A DNA stretch of 47,866 nucleotides from Candidatus Woesearchaeota archaeon. GTDB taxonomy: Archaea; Nanobdellota; Nanobdellia; Woesearchaeales; GW2011-AR4. A program made the position numbers and the translations under genes. Below the pieces are notes generated by a model. The model made no database searches and was not told the origin of the DNA. It saw only the letters and a list, made by a program, of their open reading frames with translations. Where the stretch lies: contig JACPDF010000029.1 in the NCBI GenBank assembly GCA_016184145.1, forward strand, positions 1 through 47,866, given 5' to 3'. This document shows positions 8,313 through 16,358 of this stretch, one piece after another. Each line of letters opens with the position of its first letter. The stretch's first letter is position 1.

Positions 8313-9866
8313 ATGGAAATAGAAAAAACAATAGCAACTTTGCATCCTCTTGAGAGGAAAGTACTCCCAGCTCTGAAAGAAACTAATTCTTTTGATAAAA
8401 TAGCTGAAAAAACAAAGCTGCAGAAAGTCGAGGTAATGAGGGCATTACAGTGGCTGCAGAACAAGAAGCTTGTGAGGATGAGCAAAAATCTTCAAGAAGA
8501 GATAAATCTCGGTGAGAATGGCTTAAAGTACAAAGAAAAGGGACTCCCGGAGAAATCATTTCTGCAGTTTGTGATGAAGCATGAGCCATGCTCTCTGGAA
8601 GAGCTGCAAAAAGGGACAGGGTTAAGCAGGGAAGAGTTTAGCATTAGTCTTGGAATCCTAAAATCCAAACAATTAATAGACATAGCAAAAGAGAAAACAA
8701 TTATCATTAAGCTAAGTAATAAAGCCAGAGAGGAAGGGAAGAAAACAAGTCTCCTAAACAAATTATTTGAAGTTGAGAATTTTTTAAACAAACCATTCCC
8801 CATTTATACTTCTCAATTAAAAGATGAAGAAAAGAAAGTTTTGGAGGAACTTAAAAAAAGAAAAGAAATAGTCAAAATAAACATTGTAAAGATAATAACA
8901 GCCCAGCCTACGGAGATTGGAAATAAAATTATAATGCACGGAATACAGGAAAAAGACATATTGGACAGGCTGACAGTTGATGTTCTAAAGTCAGGCTCAT
9001 GGAAAAACAAGAAGATTAGGAGCTACGATGTATCCATTAATGTCCCTAACATCTTTGGCGGCAAAAGGCATTTTGTAAACCATGCCGTAGATTACATAAA
9101 GAAGATATGGATGGATCTTGGCTTCAAGGAGATGAACGGCAATTTTGTCCAGACTTCTTTCTGGGATTTGGATGCATTATTTGTGCCCCAGGATCATCCT
9201 GCAAGGGATATGCAGGACACCTTTTATATCAAAGAGCCTGCTTATGGAAAATTGCCGCAAGAGTTGATGAGAAGAGTAAAAGCAACGCATGAAAACGGCT
9301 GGACAACCGGAAGCAAAGGCTGGCAGTATGAATGGTCAGAGAGGATTGCAAAAGATAATCTGCTGAGGACGCATACAACTGTATTATCCGCGCAAACAAT
9401 CGCAAAACTAAAGAAAGAAGGTTTGCCTGCAAAGTTTTTTTCTGTTGGCAAGGTTTTCAGGAATGAAACCCTGTCATGGAAATCATTATTCGAGTTTATA
9501 CAAGTGGAAGGAATTGTTGTGGATCCAAATGCAAACTTCAAGCACCTTAAGGGCTATTTAAAGGAATTTTTTGCAAAAATGGGCTTTCCTGATGTAAGGA
9601 TAAGGCCTGGCCATTTTCCCTACACTGAACCAAGCTGCGAGTGTGATGTATGGCACTCAAAGAAAAATCAATGGGTTGAGGTGGGAGGCGCGGGGATATT
9701 CAGGCCTGAAGTCGTAAAGCCATTGCTTGGCTTTGAATGCCCGGTTCTGGCATGGGGCTTGGGGATGGAAAGGACAATAATGGAATACTACAACATAACT
9801 GATGTTAGAGATATTTACAAGAATGACCTAAAGCAATTAAGGGAAGCAAAATTATGGATGAAATAA
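8313..9866 (+). CDS. pheS: Phenylalanyl-tRNA synthetase, alpha subunit
   Basis: This catalytic subunit charges tRNA(Phe) in the cytosol as part of an alpha2-beta2 enzyme. From the ATG at 8313 it has 517 residues, the archaeal/eukaryotic length. An upstream GTG at 8292 lies in the TATA box and is rejected. The N-terminal 160 residues contain winged-helix-like repeats (EKTKLQKVEVMRALQWLQ). The class II core follows with the DHPARDMQDTF segment, motif 2 around KVFRNETLSWK, and motif 3 (GLGMERTIM) near the C-terminus. The beta subunit gene follows after 13 nt. Confidence 0.95.
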   Translation: MEIEKTIATLHPLERKVLPALKETNSFDKIAEKTKLQKVEVMRALQWLQNKKLVRMSKNLQEEINLGENGLKYKEKGLPEKSFLQFVMKHEPCSLEELQKGTGLSREEFSISLGILKSKQLIDIAKEKTIIIKLSNKAREEGKKTSLLNKLFEVENFLNKPFPIYTSQLKDEEKKVLEELKKRKEIVKINIVKIITAQPTEIGNKIIMHGIQEKDILDRLTVDVLKSGSWKNKKIRSYDVSINVPNIFGGKRHFVNHAVDYIKKIWMDLGFKEMNGNFVQTSFWDLDALFVPQDHPARDMQDTFYIKEPAYGKLPQELMRRVKATHENGWTTGSKGWQYEWSERIAKDNLLRTHTTVLSAQTIAKLKKEGLPAKFFSVGKVFRNETLSWKSLFEFIQVEGIVVDPNANFKHLKGYLKEFFAKMGFPDVRIRPGHFPYTEPSCECDVWHSKKNQWVEVGGAGIFRPEVVKPLLGFECPVLAWGLGMERTIMEYYNITDVRDIYKNDLKQLREAKLWMK

Positions 9867-9879
9867 ATAAAAACAAAAA

Positions 9880-11532
9880 ATGCCAACCATAAACATAAGC
9901 AGGAAGGTGTTCGAGGAATATGTAGGTAAAAAGCTTCCCACTGATAAGCTAAAAGACAGGATAAGCTACTTGGGGACTGACCTGGAAGATGCAACTAACA
10001 ATGAAATTATTGTGGAGGTTTTCCCAAACAGGCCGGATATGCTTTCCGTTCAGGGCTTCTCAAGGGCTTTCAGTTCTTTTATAGGGGCCAAGACAGGCTT
10101 GAGGAATTACAAGGTTGAGCATTCACATGAGAAAGTCATAATTGACAAGTCAGTCAAGGACGTAAGACCGTATACGGCATGCGCCATAGTAAGAAATATG
10201 CATTTTGATGATGAAAAGATAAAGGAAGTAATAGACATACAGGAAAAGCTGCATATAACTTATGGAAGAAACAGGAAAAAAGTTGCCATAGGAATCTACC
10301 CATACGAGAAGATAAAGACGCCGATAACATTCAAGGCAGAAAATCCAGAAGATATAATATTTCAGCCATTGGAATTTCCAAGGGAAATAAACGCTTTGCA
10401 GATACTAAAGCAGCATCCTGCAGGGAAAGAATACGGACATTTGCTGGAAGGAAAGAAAAAATTCCCTGTTTTCAGGGATGCCAACAATGAGGTTTTGTCT
10501 GTGCCGCCAATAATAAATTCGCATAAGACAGGAAAAATATCCGAAAAAACAACAAATGTTTTCATAGAATGCTCAGGATTTGACTTTAATGTTCTGGAAA
10601 AATGCCTCAATATAATTATTGCAGCTTTGCACGAGATGGGCAGCAAGATTTATTCCATGGATTTAATAGACGGCAATAAAAAATATACCACTCCGGACTT
10701 AAGGCCTGAAGAGATGAAAGTCGACATAGGATTCATAAACAAATGGCTCGGATTAACCCTTAAGGAAAATGAGATGAAAAAGATGCTTGAGAGGATGGGT
10801 TATGGCTATAGCAACAAAAAAGCGCTTATTCCTGCCTACAGGGCAGACATCATACACCAGACTGATCTTGCAGAGGATATTGCTATAGCTTATGGCTATG
10901 AGAATTTCAAAGAAACAATACCTCATGTGGCAACTATAGCTGAAGAAGACAAATTTGAGGTTTTCAAGAGGAAGGTTTCTGATTTACTGGTTGGCTTGGG
11001 ATTGCTGGAAGCAAGCACATATAACCTGACAAACGAAGATTTTCAGAACAAAAGAATGAATGCTAAACTGGAGCTGATAGGTCTGGCTAATTCAATATCC
11101 TCAGATTACAACCGATTAAGGGCATGGGTAATACCTTCTTTGATGGAGATATTAAGCAATAATAAGCATCATGAATATCCGCAAAAAATCTTTACAATAG
11201 GAAGGATTTTCAAAAAAAATGAGAAATTTGACACCAATATAGAGGAAAATGAGAGGCTTGCAGTTGCTTTGGCATCAGAAAAAACTGATTATACGGAGAT
11301 AAGGCAGGCTCTTGACTATTTGCTCAGGAGCATTGGCGTAAAGTACGATGTAAAAGGAACGGAGCACAATTCATTTATTGGCGGGAGGGTTGCAAGAGTC
11401 AGCATAAATGGAAAAAATATAGCTTATATGGGGGAAATCCATCCGGAGGTTTTGTTAGACTGGAATCTTGAGGTGCCTGTTGCTGCTTTTGAGCTTAATC
11501 TTACAGAATTGTTTGAGATAATAAATAAATAA
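9880..11532 (+). CDS. pheT: Phenylalanyl-tRNA synthetase, beta subunit
   Basis: The structural and editing partner of PheS, with 550 residues, is the short archaeal type without the bacterial EMAP and anticodon-binding ends. The N-terminal region contains EVFPNRPDMLS, the B3/4 editing region follows in the middle (IINSHKTGKISE, then VFIECSGFD), and the B5 and catalytic-like core come later (AYRADIIHQTDLAEDIAIAYGY). It sits 13 nt downstream of pheS in the normal order and ends 5 nt from the convergent eL14 gene. No damage is seen. Confidence 0.95.
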   Translation: MPTINISRKVFEEYVGKKLPTDKLKDRISYLGTDLEDATNNEIIVEVFPNRPDMLSVQGFSRAFSSFIGAKTGLRNYKVEHSHEKVIIDKSVKDVRPYTACAIVRNMHFDDEKIKEVIDIQEKLHITYGRNRKKVAIGIYPYEKIKTPITFKAENPEDIIFQPLEFPREINALQILKQHPAGKEYGHLLEGKKKFPVFRDANNEVLSVPPIINSHKTGKISEKTTNVFIECSGFDFNVLEKCLNIIIAALHEMGSKIYSMDLIDGNKKYTTPDLRPEEMKVDIGFINKWLGLTLKENEMKKMLERMGYGYSNKKALIPAYRADIIHQTDLAEDIAIAYGYENFKETIPHVATIAEEDKFEVFKRKVSDLLVGLGLLEASTYNLTNEDFQNKRMNAKLELIGLANSISSDYNRLRAWVIPSLMEILSNNKHHEYPQKIFTIGRIFKKNEKFDTNIEENERLAVALASEKTDYTEIRQALDYLLRSIGVKYDVKGTEHNSFIGGRVARVSINGKNIAYMGEIHPEVLLDWNLEVPVAAFELNLTELFEIINK

Positions 11533-11537
11533 AATAA

Positions 11538-11978
11538 TTATTTTTTCTCTTGCTTGGCATTTTTAGCGGATTTTTTTGGCTTCTTTTTTTCCTCTAATGC
11601 GCCTATTTTTTCCTCTATACCGCTTTCTGTCTCTTTCTCTCTTTTTGCTGGTTTCTTTGCATCTGCTTTTTTCTTTTTTGGTTCTTCTTTCAATTCTCTC
11701 TTATTCTGCTTTACCGGCCTTTCTGTTTTCTGCTTTGGCTTTGTGTCCATTGCCTTTAATCCCAATTTTTCAAACTCCTTCCTTATGTCTTCATGGGAAG
11801 CGTTCTTTTTTACCTTGATAACATCCTTTAAAGGTTCTAAATGGAGAATATTGCACTTCCTTCTTCTTGTTTCGCCGTCTATAAGCACAAATTTATTGTC
11901 AAGAATGTCAACAATAACACACTTTAAGCCAGCGTCTCTGCCAGCCGTTTTTACACACAATCTTCCGATTTCGATCAT
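11538..11978 (-). CDS. rpl14e: Ribosomal protein eL14 with long Lys/Glu-rich tail
   Basis: This large-subunit protein is archaeal/eukaryotic specific. MIEIGRLCVKTAGRDAG marks the true start at 11978, preceded by the purine-rich GGAGGG on the minus strand; a longer frame to 12002 is less likely. The conserved KOW-like core covers about residues 1-80 (VDILDNKFVLIDGE). After that comes a low-complexity tail of about 60 residues of Lys, Glu, Ala and Pro, which is longer than the usual archaeal protein and probably disordered. It lies about 100 nt downstream of eL34 and is convergent with pheT. Confidence 0.88.
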   Translation of the reverse strand: MIEIGRLCVKTAGRDAGLKCVIVDILDNKFVLIDGETRRRKCNILHLEPLKDVIKVKKNASHEDIRKEFEKLGLKAMDTKPKQKTERPVKQNKRELKEEPKKKKADAKKPAKREKETESGIEEKIGALEEKKKPKKSAKNAKQEKK

Positions 11979-12001
11979 TTTTCCCTCCAATCTCCAAAAC
12001 A

Positions 12002-12078
12002 TAAGCTATGTTACCATTAGCTTAGGAGATTTCAATTTTTTTACTTAATCTTAAACAATAATTTTATTATAATGATTA
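12002..12078. other. eL34-eL14 gap with a hairpin
   Basis: TAAGCTA (12002-12008) and TAGCTTA (12018-12024) form a perfect 7-bp inverted repeat about 24 nt before the eL14 ATG. Farther upstream is an AT-rich tract with a GTTTAAGATT-like element (about 12048-12057, minus strand) that may be a TATA box. The hairpin could end the eL34 transcript or influence eL14 translation. Confidence 0.35.
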
Positions 12079-12348
12079 TTATAATGAACGCGCCCTTTTT
12101 ACTATTAAAATCCTCATGCATTTGCTGCACAAATTTCCCCCATAGGGCCTTTCCGGCCTTTTCTTTGTCTTTGGCAGATTACTCATCTTATTTGGCCTCT
12201 CCCTTAAAGTTCCTTTAAGAATAGCTCCGCAACTGCCGCATTTTGCCTTTCCCGGCTTCCTTTTTCTATAATGCAGTTTAGTCTTTCCTCCAGGGACCTT
12301 TACGTATACTCTTCTCAGGCTTCTTGATCTCTTGTATGGCTGCGGCAT
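12079..12348 (-). CDS. rpl34e: Ribosomal protein eL34
   Basis: This large-subunit protein, 89 residues, begins MPQPYKRSRSLRRVYVKVPGG, the family N-terminus. Two Cys pairs (CGSCG and CSKCM) form the expected zinc site. The start is fixed by a TATA box (TTTATAAATA, minus, 12369-12378) about 26 nt away. It is separated from the main ribosomal operon by a plus-strand pilin gene and the insertase, so it has its own promoter. Confidence 0.93.
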   Translation of the reverse strand: MPQPYKRSRSLRRVYVKVPGGKTKLHYRKRKPGKAKCGSCGAILKGTLRERPNKMSNLPKTKKRPERPYGGNLCSKCMRILIVKRARSL

Positions 12349-12617
12349 TTACCAGAGGAAATGAAAAATATTTATAAAGCTTTTCATACTCATCCACAAT
12401 TACCTATTATTCATTGTTGTGGCTTCGTAAGATTAAACTGCACTTTATTAATTATAAATTCTAGTTGCGGCTTAATACTAGAAAACGACATAAATTTTAT
12501 TTCATTTAGTATGTCGTTTTATATCTAGTAGCGGTTATTTATAAGTTAGAACTTATGTCCGCTACTATACATCAGAAATCTTTATATATAAAGCAAACGC
12601 ATTAAAGCTTTAGCACA
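12349..12617. repeat. Divergent intergenic region with nested hairpins
   Basis: Between eL34 (minus) and the pilin (plus) lie two strong inverted repeats. AAAACGACATA (12482-12492) pairs with TATGTCGTTTT (12510-12520), extended outward by ACTAG (12477-12481) and CTAGT (12525-12529). TAGTAGCGG (12526-12534) pairs with CCGCTACTA (12559-12567) with an inner ATAAGT/ACTTAT stem. The outer arms overlap, so the two hairpins compete. CTAGTTGCGG (12461-12470) and CTAGTAGCGG (12525-12534) are near-identical direct repeats. Both genes are transcribed away from this region, so ordinary termination does not explain it. A plus-strand TATA (CTTTATATATAAAG, about 12580-12593) serves the pilin. Confidence 0.7.
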
Positions 12618-13115
12618 ATGGTATCAGGATCAAGGGTTTTTAATAAAAGAGGTGTAAGCCCGTTAATTGCAACGGTTTTGCTGATTTCTTTTGCAGTAGC
12701 CTTGGGCTCTGTCGTTCTTAACTGGGGAAAGAACCTAGACATATCAAGGTCAGGCGATGCATGCTCCGGAGCAGCTATAAAGATAAGGAATATCGGGGAA
12801 GGGGAAGTATGCTATTCCGGCTCAGGCTCAAATATATCTATCAATTTCATCCTTGATAATCCTGGAGATGTTGATGTAGTAGGATTGAGCATATGGATTG
12901 TCGGGGATAAAGGGACAAAGCTGCTGGACCTGGATAATATTGAGATAAAATCAGGCGAATTATTAGATGTAAAAGATGACAGGATAAAATATGACTTCAA
13001 CACTTATGGCATGATAAACTATGTACAATTCATACCGAGAGTAAAAGCCGGCGCTGGAATTGACATATGCCCAAAAAATTCCGTAAAAGCCGAGAAAATA
13101 GGAAGCTGTCAATAA
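12618..13115 (+). CDS. Type IV pilin-like protein with archaeal class III signal
   Basis: The 165-residue protein starts with a short basic leader and KRGVSPLIATVLLI, the archaeal pilin N-terminal motif. Prepilin peptidase would cut near the glycine before VSP, leaving the long hydrophobic helix (about 13-37) for filament packing. The rest is a beta-rich outside domain with four cysteines (CSGAA, EVCYSG, DICPKN, GSCQ) and an N-P-G-D loop. A TATA box about 32 nt upstream supports the start. It is alone on the plus strand inside the ribosomal block, convergent with the insertase gene, and so looks like an insertion into that block. Whether it builds pili, an adhesion filament or another surface structure is unknown. 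Confidence 0.75.
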   Translation: MVSGSRVFNKRGVSPLIATVLLISFAVALGSVVLNWGKNLDISRSGDACSGAAIKIRNIGEGEVCYSGSGSNISINFILDNPGDVDVVGLSIWIVGDKGTKLLDLDNIEIKSGELLDVKDDRIKYDFNTYGMINYVQFIPRVKAGAGIDICPKNSVKAEKIGSCQ

Positions 13116-13145
13116 AATAAACTCTTATGTATCATGTATCATTTT

Positions 13146-13892
13146 CTAGTAAACTTTAATCACTTTTCTTATTATAATGCTGAAAAGTATGGCAAAAATG
13201 ATGTATGTTCCCAGCCAGCCAAGCTCCCATCCAAAAAGGTTAAGCAGTATCTTTTTCTTGTTCTCAATCTCTATTGTCTTTATTGTCCCGTCATTTACTT
13301 TCTTTATCGGGTCTTTGTACAGGTTTTCCGTTATAATGACATCTTTATCATATTTTTTACCGTCAGTGATGTACTCGAGAAGATATTCCCCCCTGTTGCC
13401 GCTTAAGCGCCATTCAACCTCACTGCCTTCAATCTCCTTTTTTGTGTCGCCATTGACTTTTATTCCTTCAGGAACGCTCAGCTCTATTGAGCCTACAATA
13501 TTTTTATCGAAGGTAACCTTTGTTGCAAATTCCTGGCCTGGAAGTACAGGATCATAAGCAAGGTGTGAATTCATCCAGCCGAAGATAAGAATAATAGGGA
13601 TAAATGAATATAGCATGCTTTTCATTGACTGCATCATATATTTTCCGTTTAACTGCATAATCTTTTTCTGGGATTGCATGGCCCTCTCAGGACTGTTCTT
13701 CAATTCTTTCATCCCTTTCTGCAGATCCTTCATCTCCTCCTTTAAGCTCTTCATCAGGTTCTGGTCAGTAGTGTATTTGTAGATCAGGGTTATTATCAGT
13801 GAAATCAAAAAAGAGAGGAGTATTACGGCCCACAGAGTAGGCAAATTAAGAAAAGGGGTAAAAACCGGATTTAATATATTCTCAAAAACCAT
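13146..13892 (-). CDS. EMC3/TMCO1-like (DUF106) membrane insertase
   Basis: The protein has 248 residues. A first membrane segment (about 20-40) is followed by a cytosolic coiled coil rich in Met, Lys and Glu (about 45-90), a second membrane segment (about 92-106), an outside loop beginning SHLAYDP with a beta-like region to about 215, and a last membrane segment (about 225-245). This is the plan of the archaeal YidC/Oxa1-related DUF106 family, related to eukaryotic EMC3 and TMCO1, which helps insert membrane proteins. The outside domain of about 100 residues before the last segment seems large for the family and may be a lineage addition. Its position just downstream of secY fits a joint role in membrane protein biogenesis. 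Confidence 0.8.
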   Translation of the reverse strand: MVFENILNPVFTPFLNLPTLWAVILLSFLISLIITLIYKYTTDQNLMKSLKEEMKDLQKGMKELKNSPERAMQSQKKIMQLNGKYMMQSMKSMLYSFIPIILIFGWMNSHLAYDPVLPGQEFATKVTFDKNIVGSIELSVPEGIKVNGDTKKEIEGSEVEWRLSGNRGEYLLEYITDGKKYDKDVIITENLYKDPIKKVNDGTIKTIEIENKKKILLNLFGWELGWLGTYIIFAILFSIIIRKVIKVY

Positions 13893-13907
13893 TCAAAAAT
13901 ACCTCTT

Positions 13908-14012
13908 TTAACCTCCCATAAACCTCCTCATCATGGGATTCATGTCGCATCCATCTTTTAAAAAAAGCTGGACCAAAACAAAAAGGATTTTCACTTCGCT
14001 CAAATCATTCAT
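13908..14012 (-). CDS. Micro-ORF repeating the SecY C-terminal tail
   Basis: This 34-codon frame starts with an ATG that overlaps the SecY stop codon (ATGA arrangement). Its last 12 residues (DMNPMMRRFMGG) repeat the SecY C-terminus exactly, because 35 bp at 14013-14047 are duplicated at 13912-13946. The middle contains a hydrophobic stretch (VKILFVLVQLFL). It could be a translated small membrane peptide or simply the scar of a duplication. Translation is not shown by the sequence. Confidence 0.35.
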   Translation of the reverse strand: MNDLSEVKILFVLVQLFLKDGCDMNPMMRRFMGG

Positions 14013-14047
14013 CCTCCCATAAACCTCCTCATCATGGGATTCATGTC
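13912..14047. repeat. 35-bp direct repeat of the secY 3' end
   Basis: The segments 13912-13946 and 14013-14047 are identical over 35 bp, spaced 101 bp start to start. The copy nearer EMC3 ends with TAA instead of TGA. The segment between is unrelated to secY. Confidence 0.9.
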
Positions 14048-15424
14048 CATCATATGCTGCCTTGAGATTTCCTCATAAAGCCTGTATATAATCATCACTG
14101 CAAGCAGAATTCCCGTCCCTGAGCTTAATGTGCCAGTTATATCAGCAAATCCAGACAAGAAGCCTATTGCCAGGCCGCCCATAACAGTTAATGGCCATAT
14201 GTATCTATTAAGAAGCCTTTCCAAAACCCTTTCATCTCTTCTAAAGCCCGGAATTTGCAGCCCGGAAGCCATCATATTTTTTGCCTGGCTCCTTGCGTCC
14301 ATGCCAGCTGTCTGCACCCAAAACATGCTGAATGTCATTGCAGCAATCATCATAAACGACAAATAAACTAAAGACTGTAAATAAGGAGCATACCCAATAA
14401 AAATTGTATGCTGCTCAATCATAGCCCTTATAATGTTAGGGCCTTGCAGCCAATATATAAAACCAGATATGGGCTGTCCAGTTACATCACTAAATCTGCC
14501 CAGTACAGGCGTTCCTACATTTTGTAAAAATCTTCCAATCAATTGTATATTTGCAATCAAAGCAGCAGCAAGTATTACTGGAATATTAGAAGTGTAAAAA
14601 AAAGCCAATGGCCATCTGACGCCATGCCCTCTGACCATGCCAAAAGACAATGGAATTTCAACCTTCATTGCCTGGGCATAGACGACTATAATGAAAATGA
14701 CCGTAGTTGAGACAAGGGTAGCCACCATAATTCCTGCTGTTGTTGGATCTCCTGCCGCAAGGCTTTGGAACAAAGCAGGCACTGCTCCTGCCGAGTATGT
14801 AACCCCAGCTAGGCCTGTGGGACCTGGAAGCCAGTTAAATGCCTGAACAAAAATGCTTTTGCTGACTCCAGCAGCTATAAACAAACCTACACCAGAACCA
14901 AAGCCCCATTTGCTCACAACCTCATCCATGAACAATATCATAAGGCCCCCTAAAAATAACTGGAATATAAGGACAAGTTCAAGCTGGCCATACAAGGGAG
15001 TGCCTAAGTATGCTGGATCAGGGGCCATGCCGCCCATAAGTACATATATTGATGACTCAAATATGATGAAAAATACGGACAATAATTTTTGCAAGCCTTG
15101 GAATGTCTTTTTCCCTTCTGTCTGCGTAAGGTCCAGCTTCAAAATTCCTGAACCATTAAGCAGCTGCAGGACTATAGAGGCAGTGACTATAGGGCCTATT
15201 CCCAAGCTTATGATGCTTCCAAACTCTGCGCCTAAAATTATAGATAATGTCTCAAATCTCTGCAGGGCATTAACGCCCATGCCAAATAACGGCATCAGCC
15301 CAAGAATAAAAAATATTACCAGGACAACAAGAGTCCATTTCAACTTTTCCTTGAAAGAAAGATGCTTCTGGGATGGACCTTCTACCTCCGGGAGGTTGTT
15401 TAAAATCGTTTTCCACACGGACAT
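14009..15424 (-). CDS. secY: Protein translocase channel subunit SecY
   Basis: The 471-residue protein has about ten hydrophobic segments. It shows the SecY family plug region and loops, including MVRGHGVRWPL after the fifth/sixth segment and RDERVLERLLNRYIWPLTVMG near the C-terminus. It forms the Sec61/SecYEG pore that moves proteins across or into the membrane. It is 1 nt downstream of uL15, the standard archaeal position. The C-terminal tail (QHMMDMNPMMRRFMGG) is duplicated downstream. Confidence 0.95.
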   Translation of the reverse strand: MSVWKTILNNLPEVEGPSQKHLSFKEKLKWTLVVLVIFFILGLMPLFGMGVNALQRFETLSIILGAEFGSIISLGIGPIVTASIVLQLLNGSGILKLDLTQTEGKKTFQGLQKLLSVFFIIFESSIYVLMGGMAPDPAYLGTPLYGQLELVLIFQLFLGGLMILFMDEVVSKWGFGSGVGLFIAAGVSKSIFVQAFNWLPGPTGLAGVTYSAGAVPALFQSLAAGDPTTAGIMVATLVSTTVIFIIVVYAQAMKVEIPLSFGMVRGHGVRWPLAFFYTSNIPVILAAALIANIQLIGRFLQNVGTPVLGRFSDVTGQPISGFIYWLQGPNIIRAMIEQHTIFIGYAPYLQSLVYLSFMMIAAMTFSMFWVQTAGMDARSQAKNMMASGLQIPGFRRDERVLERLLNRYIWPLTVMGGLAIGFLSGFADITGTLSSGTGILLAVMIIYRLYEEISRQHMMDMNPMMRRFMGG

Positions 15425-15425
15425 T

Positions 15426-15884
15426 TTATTGTTTTTTGCCTGCGCTTACAGCAAGTATTACCTCTCCGCCACTGCCTTTTACCTTCTCAATGGCTTTTTT
15501 GGAGGCATAAGAAACCTTTATCCTGTACTTATTTAAAACTTTGCCGCTTCCCAAAAGCTTATTAAATCCTAATTTTTCAAGGTCGACAGAATAAACATCA
15601 TTTTCCTTTACTGCAACATTCTGCTTGCTGAGTTTCCCTATATTGGCTTCCAGGTATTCTATATTTACAGGTCTGATATCAGTTGTGCTTTTGCTCTTAA
15701 ATCCGAACTTGCCGAAATATCTCTCTCCCCAAAGACTGGGCTTTTTTGAATCTGCCCTTTTTCCAGAGCCTGCCATTCCTCTGCCACCCTTGTTTCCAGC
15801 GCCTCTCCTCTTTTTCATAGCGCCGCAGCCGTGAGTTTTGCTGCCCCTGTACCTGTTAGATTTCTTTCTTTTGTTGACTGTCAT
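15426..15884 (-). CDS. rpl15: Ribosomal protein uL15
   Basis: This large-subunit protein of 152 residues has the Gly/Arg-rich N-terminus expected (RYRGSKTHGCGAMKKRRGAG, residues about 11-30, then GGRGMAGSGKRADSK) and the C-terminal half ending in the VILAVSAG strand. It lies 9 nt downstream of uL30 and 1 nt upstream of secY, the conserved archaeal order. Confidence 0.95.
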   Translation of the reverse strand: MTVNKRKKSNRYRGSKTHGCGAMKKRRGAGNKGGRGMAGSGKRADSKKPSLWGERYFGKFGFKSKSTTDIRPVNIEYLEANIGKLSKQNVAVKENDVYSVDLEKLGFNKLLGSGKVLNKYRIKVSYASKKAIEKVKGSGGEVILAVSAGKKQ

Positions 15885-15893
15885 CTTGCCTTC

Positions 15894-16358
15894 CTATATC
15901 ATCCTTTTTATGAGGTCATTAATCTTTTCTGCCCTGTAGCCAAGAGCTCCGCCTTTTTTGAATGGCATTTTTATACCTTTTCTCCCATAACCTTTTCTAG
16001 GGCTGTTTAAACGGAAAAATTTTTTTATTTTTTTGCCTTTAACATTTAAAAAATGATTATATTTTACTTTTTCTTTTTTATCCGAAACCCTTCCTTTGTA
16101 TTCCTCACTTTTCTTTTCCACCAAAAGATTGTAAGTTTCCCCGTCTAAGTTTCCCCATGTAACATAATCATTGACCTTATTTACCATGCCAGCGTAAGAC
16201 TCATTGCCAGGAACAATGACACAATAGTTCTTCTTGTATAGCCTAAGCTGATTGAGGGTCCTATCAATGTCATTTTTAGCGCCAATAGAGCCTCTGACCC
16301 TTACGATTGCAATTTTCCCGTTTTTTTCTTTGCTTTCTTCTTTTGGCATTTTAATCAT
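15894..16358 (-). CDS. rpl30: Ribosomal protein uL30
   Basis: This 154-residue protein is of the long archaeal/eukaryotic uL30 type. The core IAIVRVRGSIGAKNDIDRTLNQLRL is followed by VIVPGNESYAGMVNKVNDYVTWG and a C-terminal basic region with LNSPRKGYGRKGIKMPF. It overlaps the uS5 stop by 4 nt. A second Met (MPKEE) three codons downstream is an alternative start. Confidence 0.94.
   Translation of the reverse strand: MIKMPKEESKEKNGKIAIVRVRGSIGAKNDIDRTLNQLRLYKKNYCVIVPGNESYAGMVNKVNDYVTWGNLDGETYNLLVEKKSEEYKGRVSDKKEKVKYNHFLNVKGKKIKKFFRLNSPRKGYGRKGIKMPFKKGGALGYRAEKINDLIKRMI

Noticed and set aside
14853-15536. A 227-codon open frame on the plus strand opposite secY and uL15
   Set aside because: It mirrors two well-supported genes and has no recognisable motif; it is a frame shadow.
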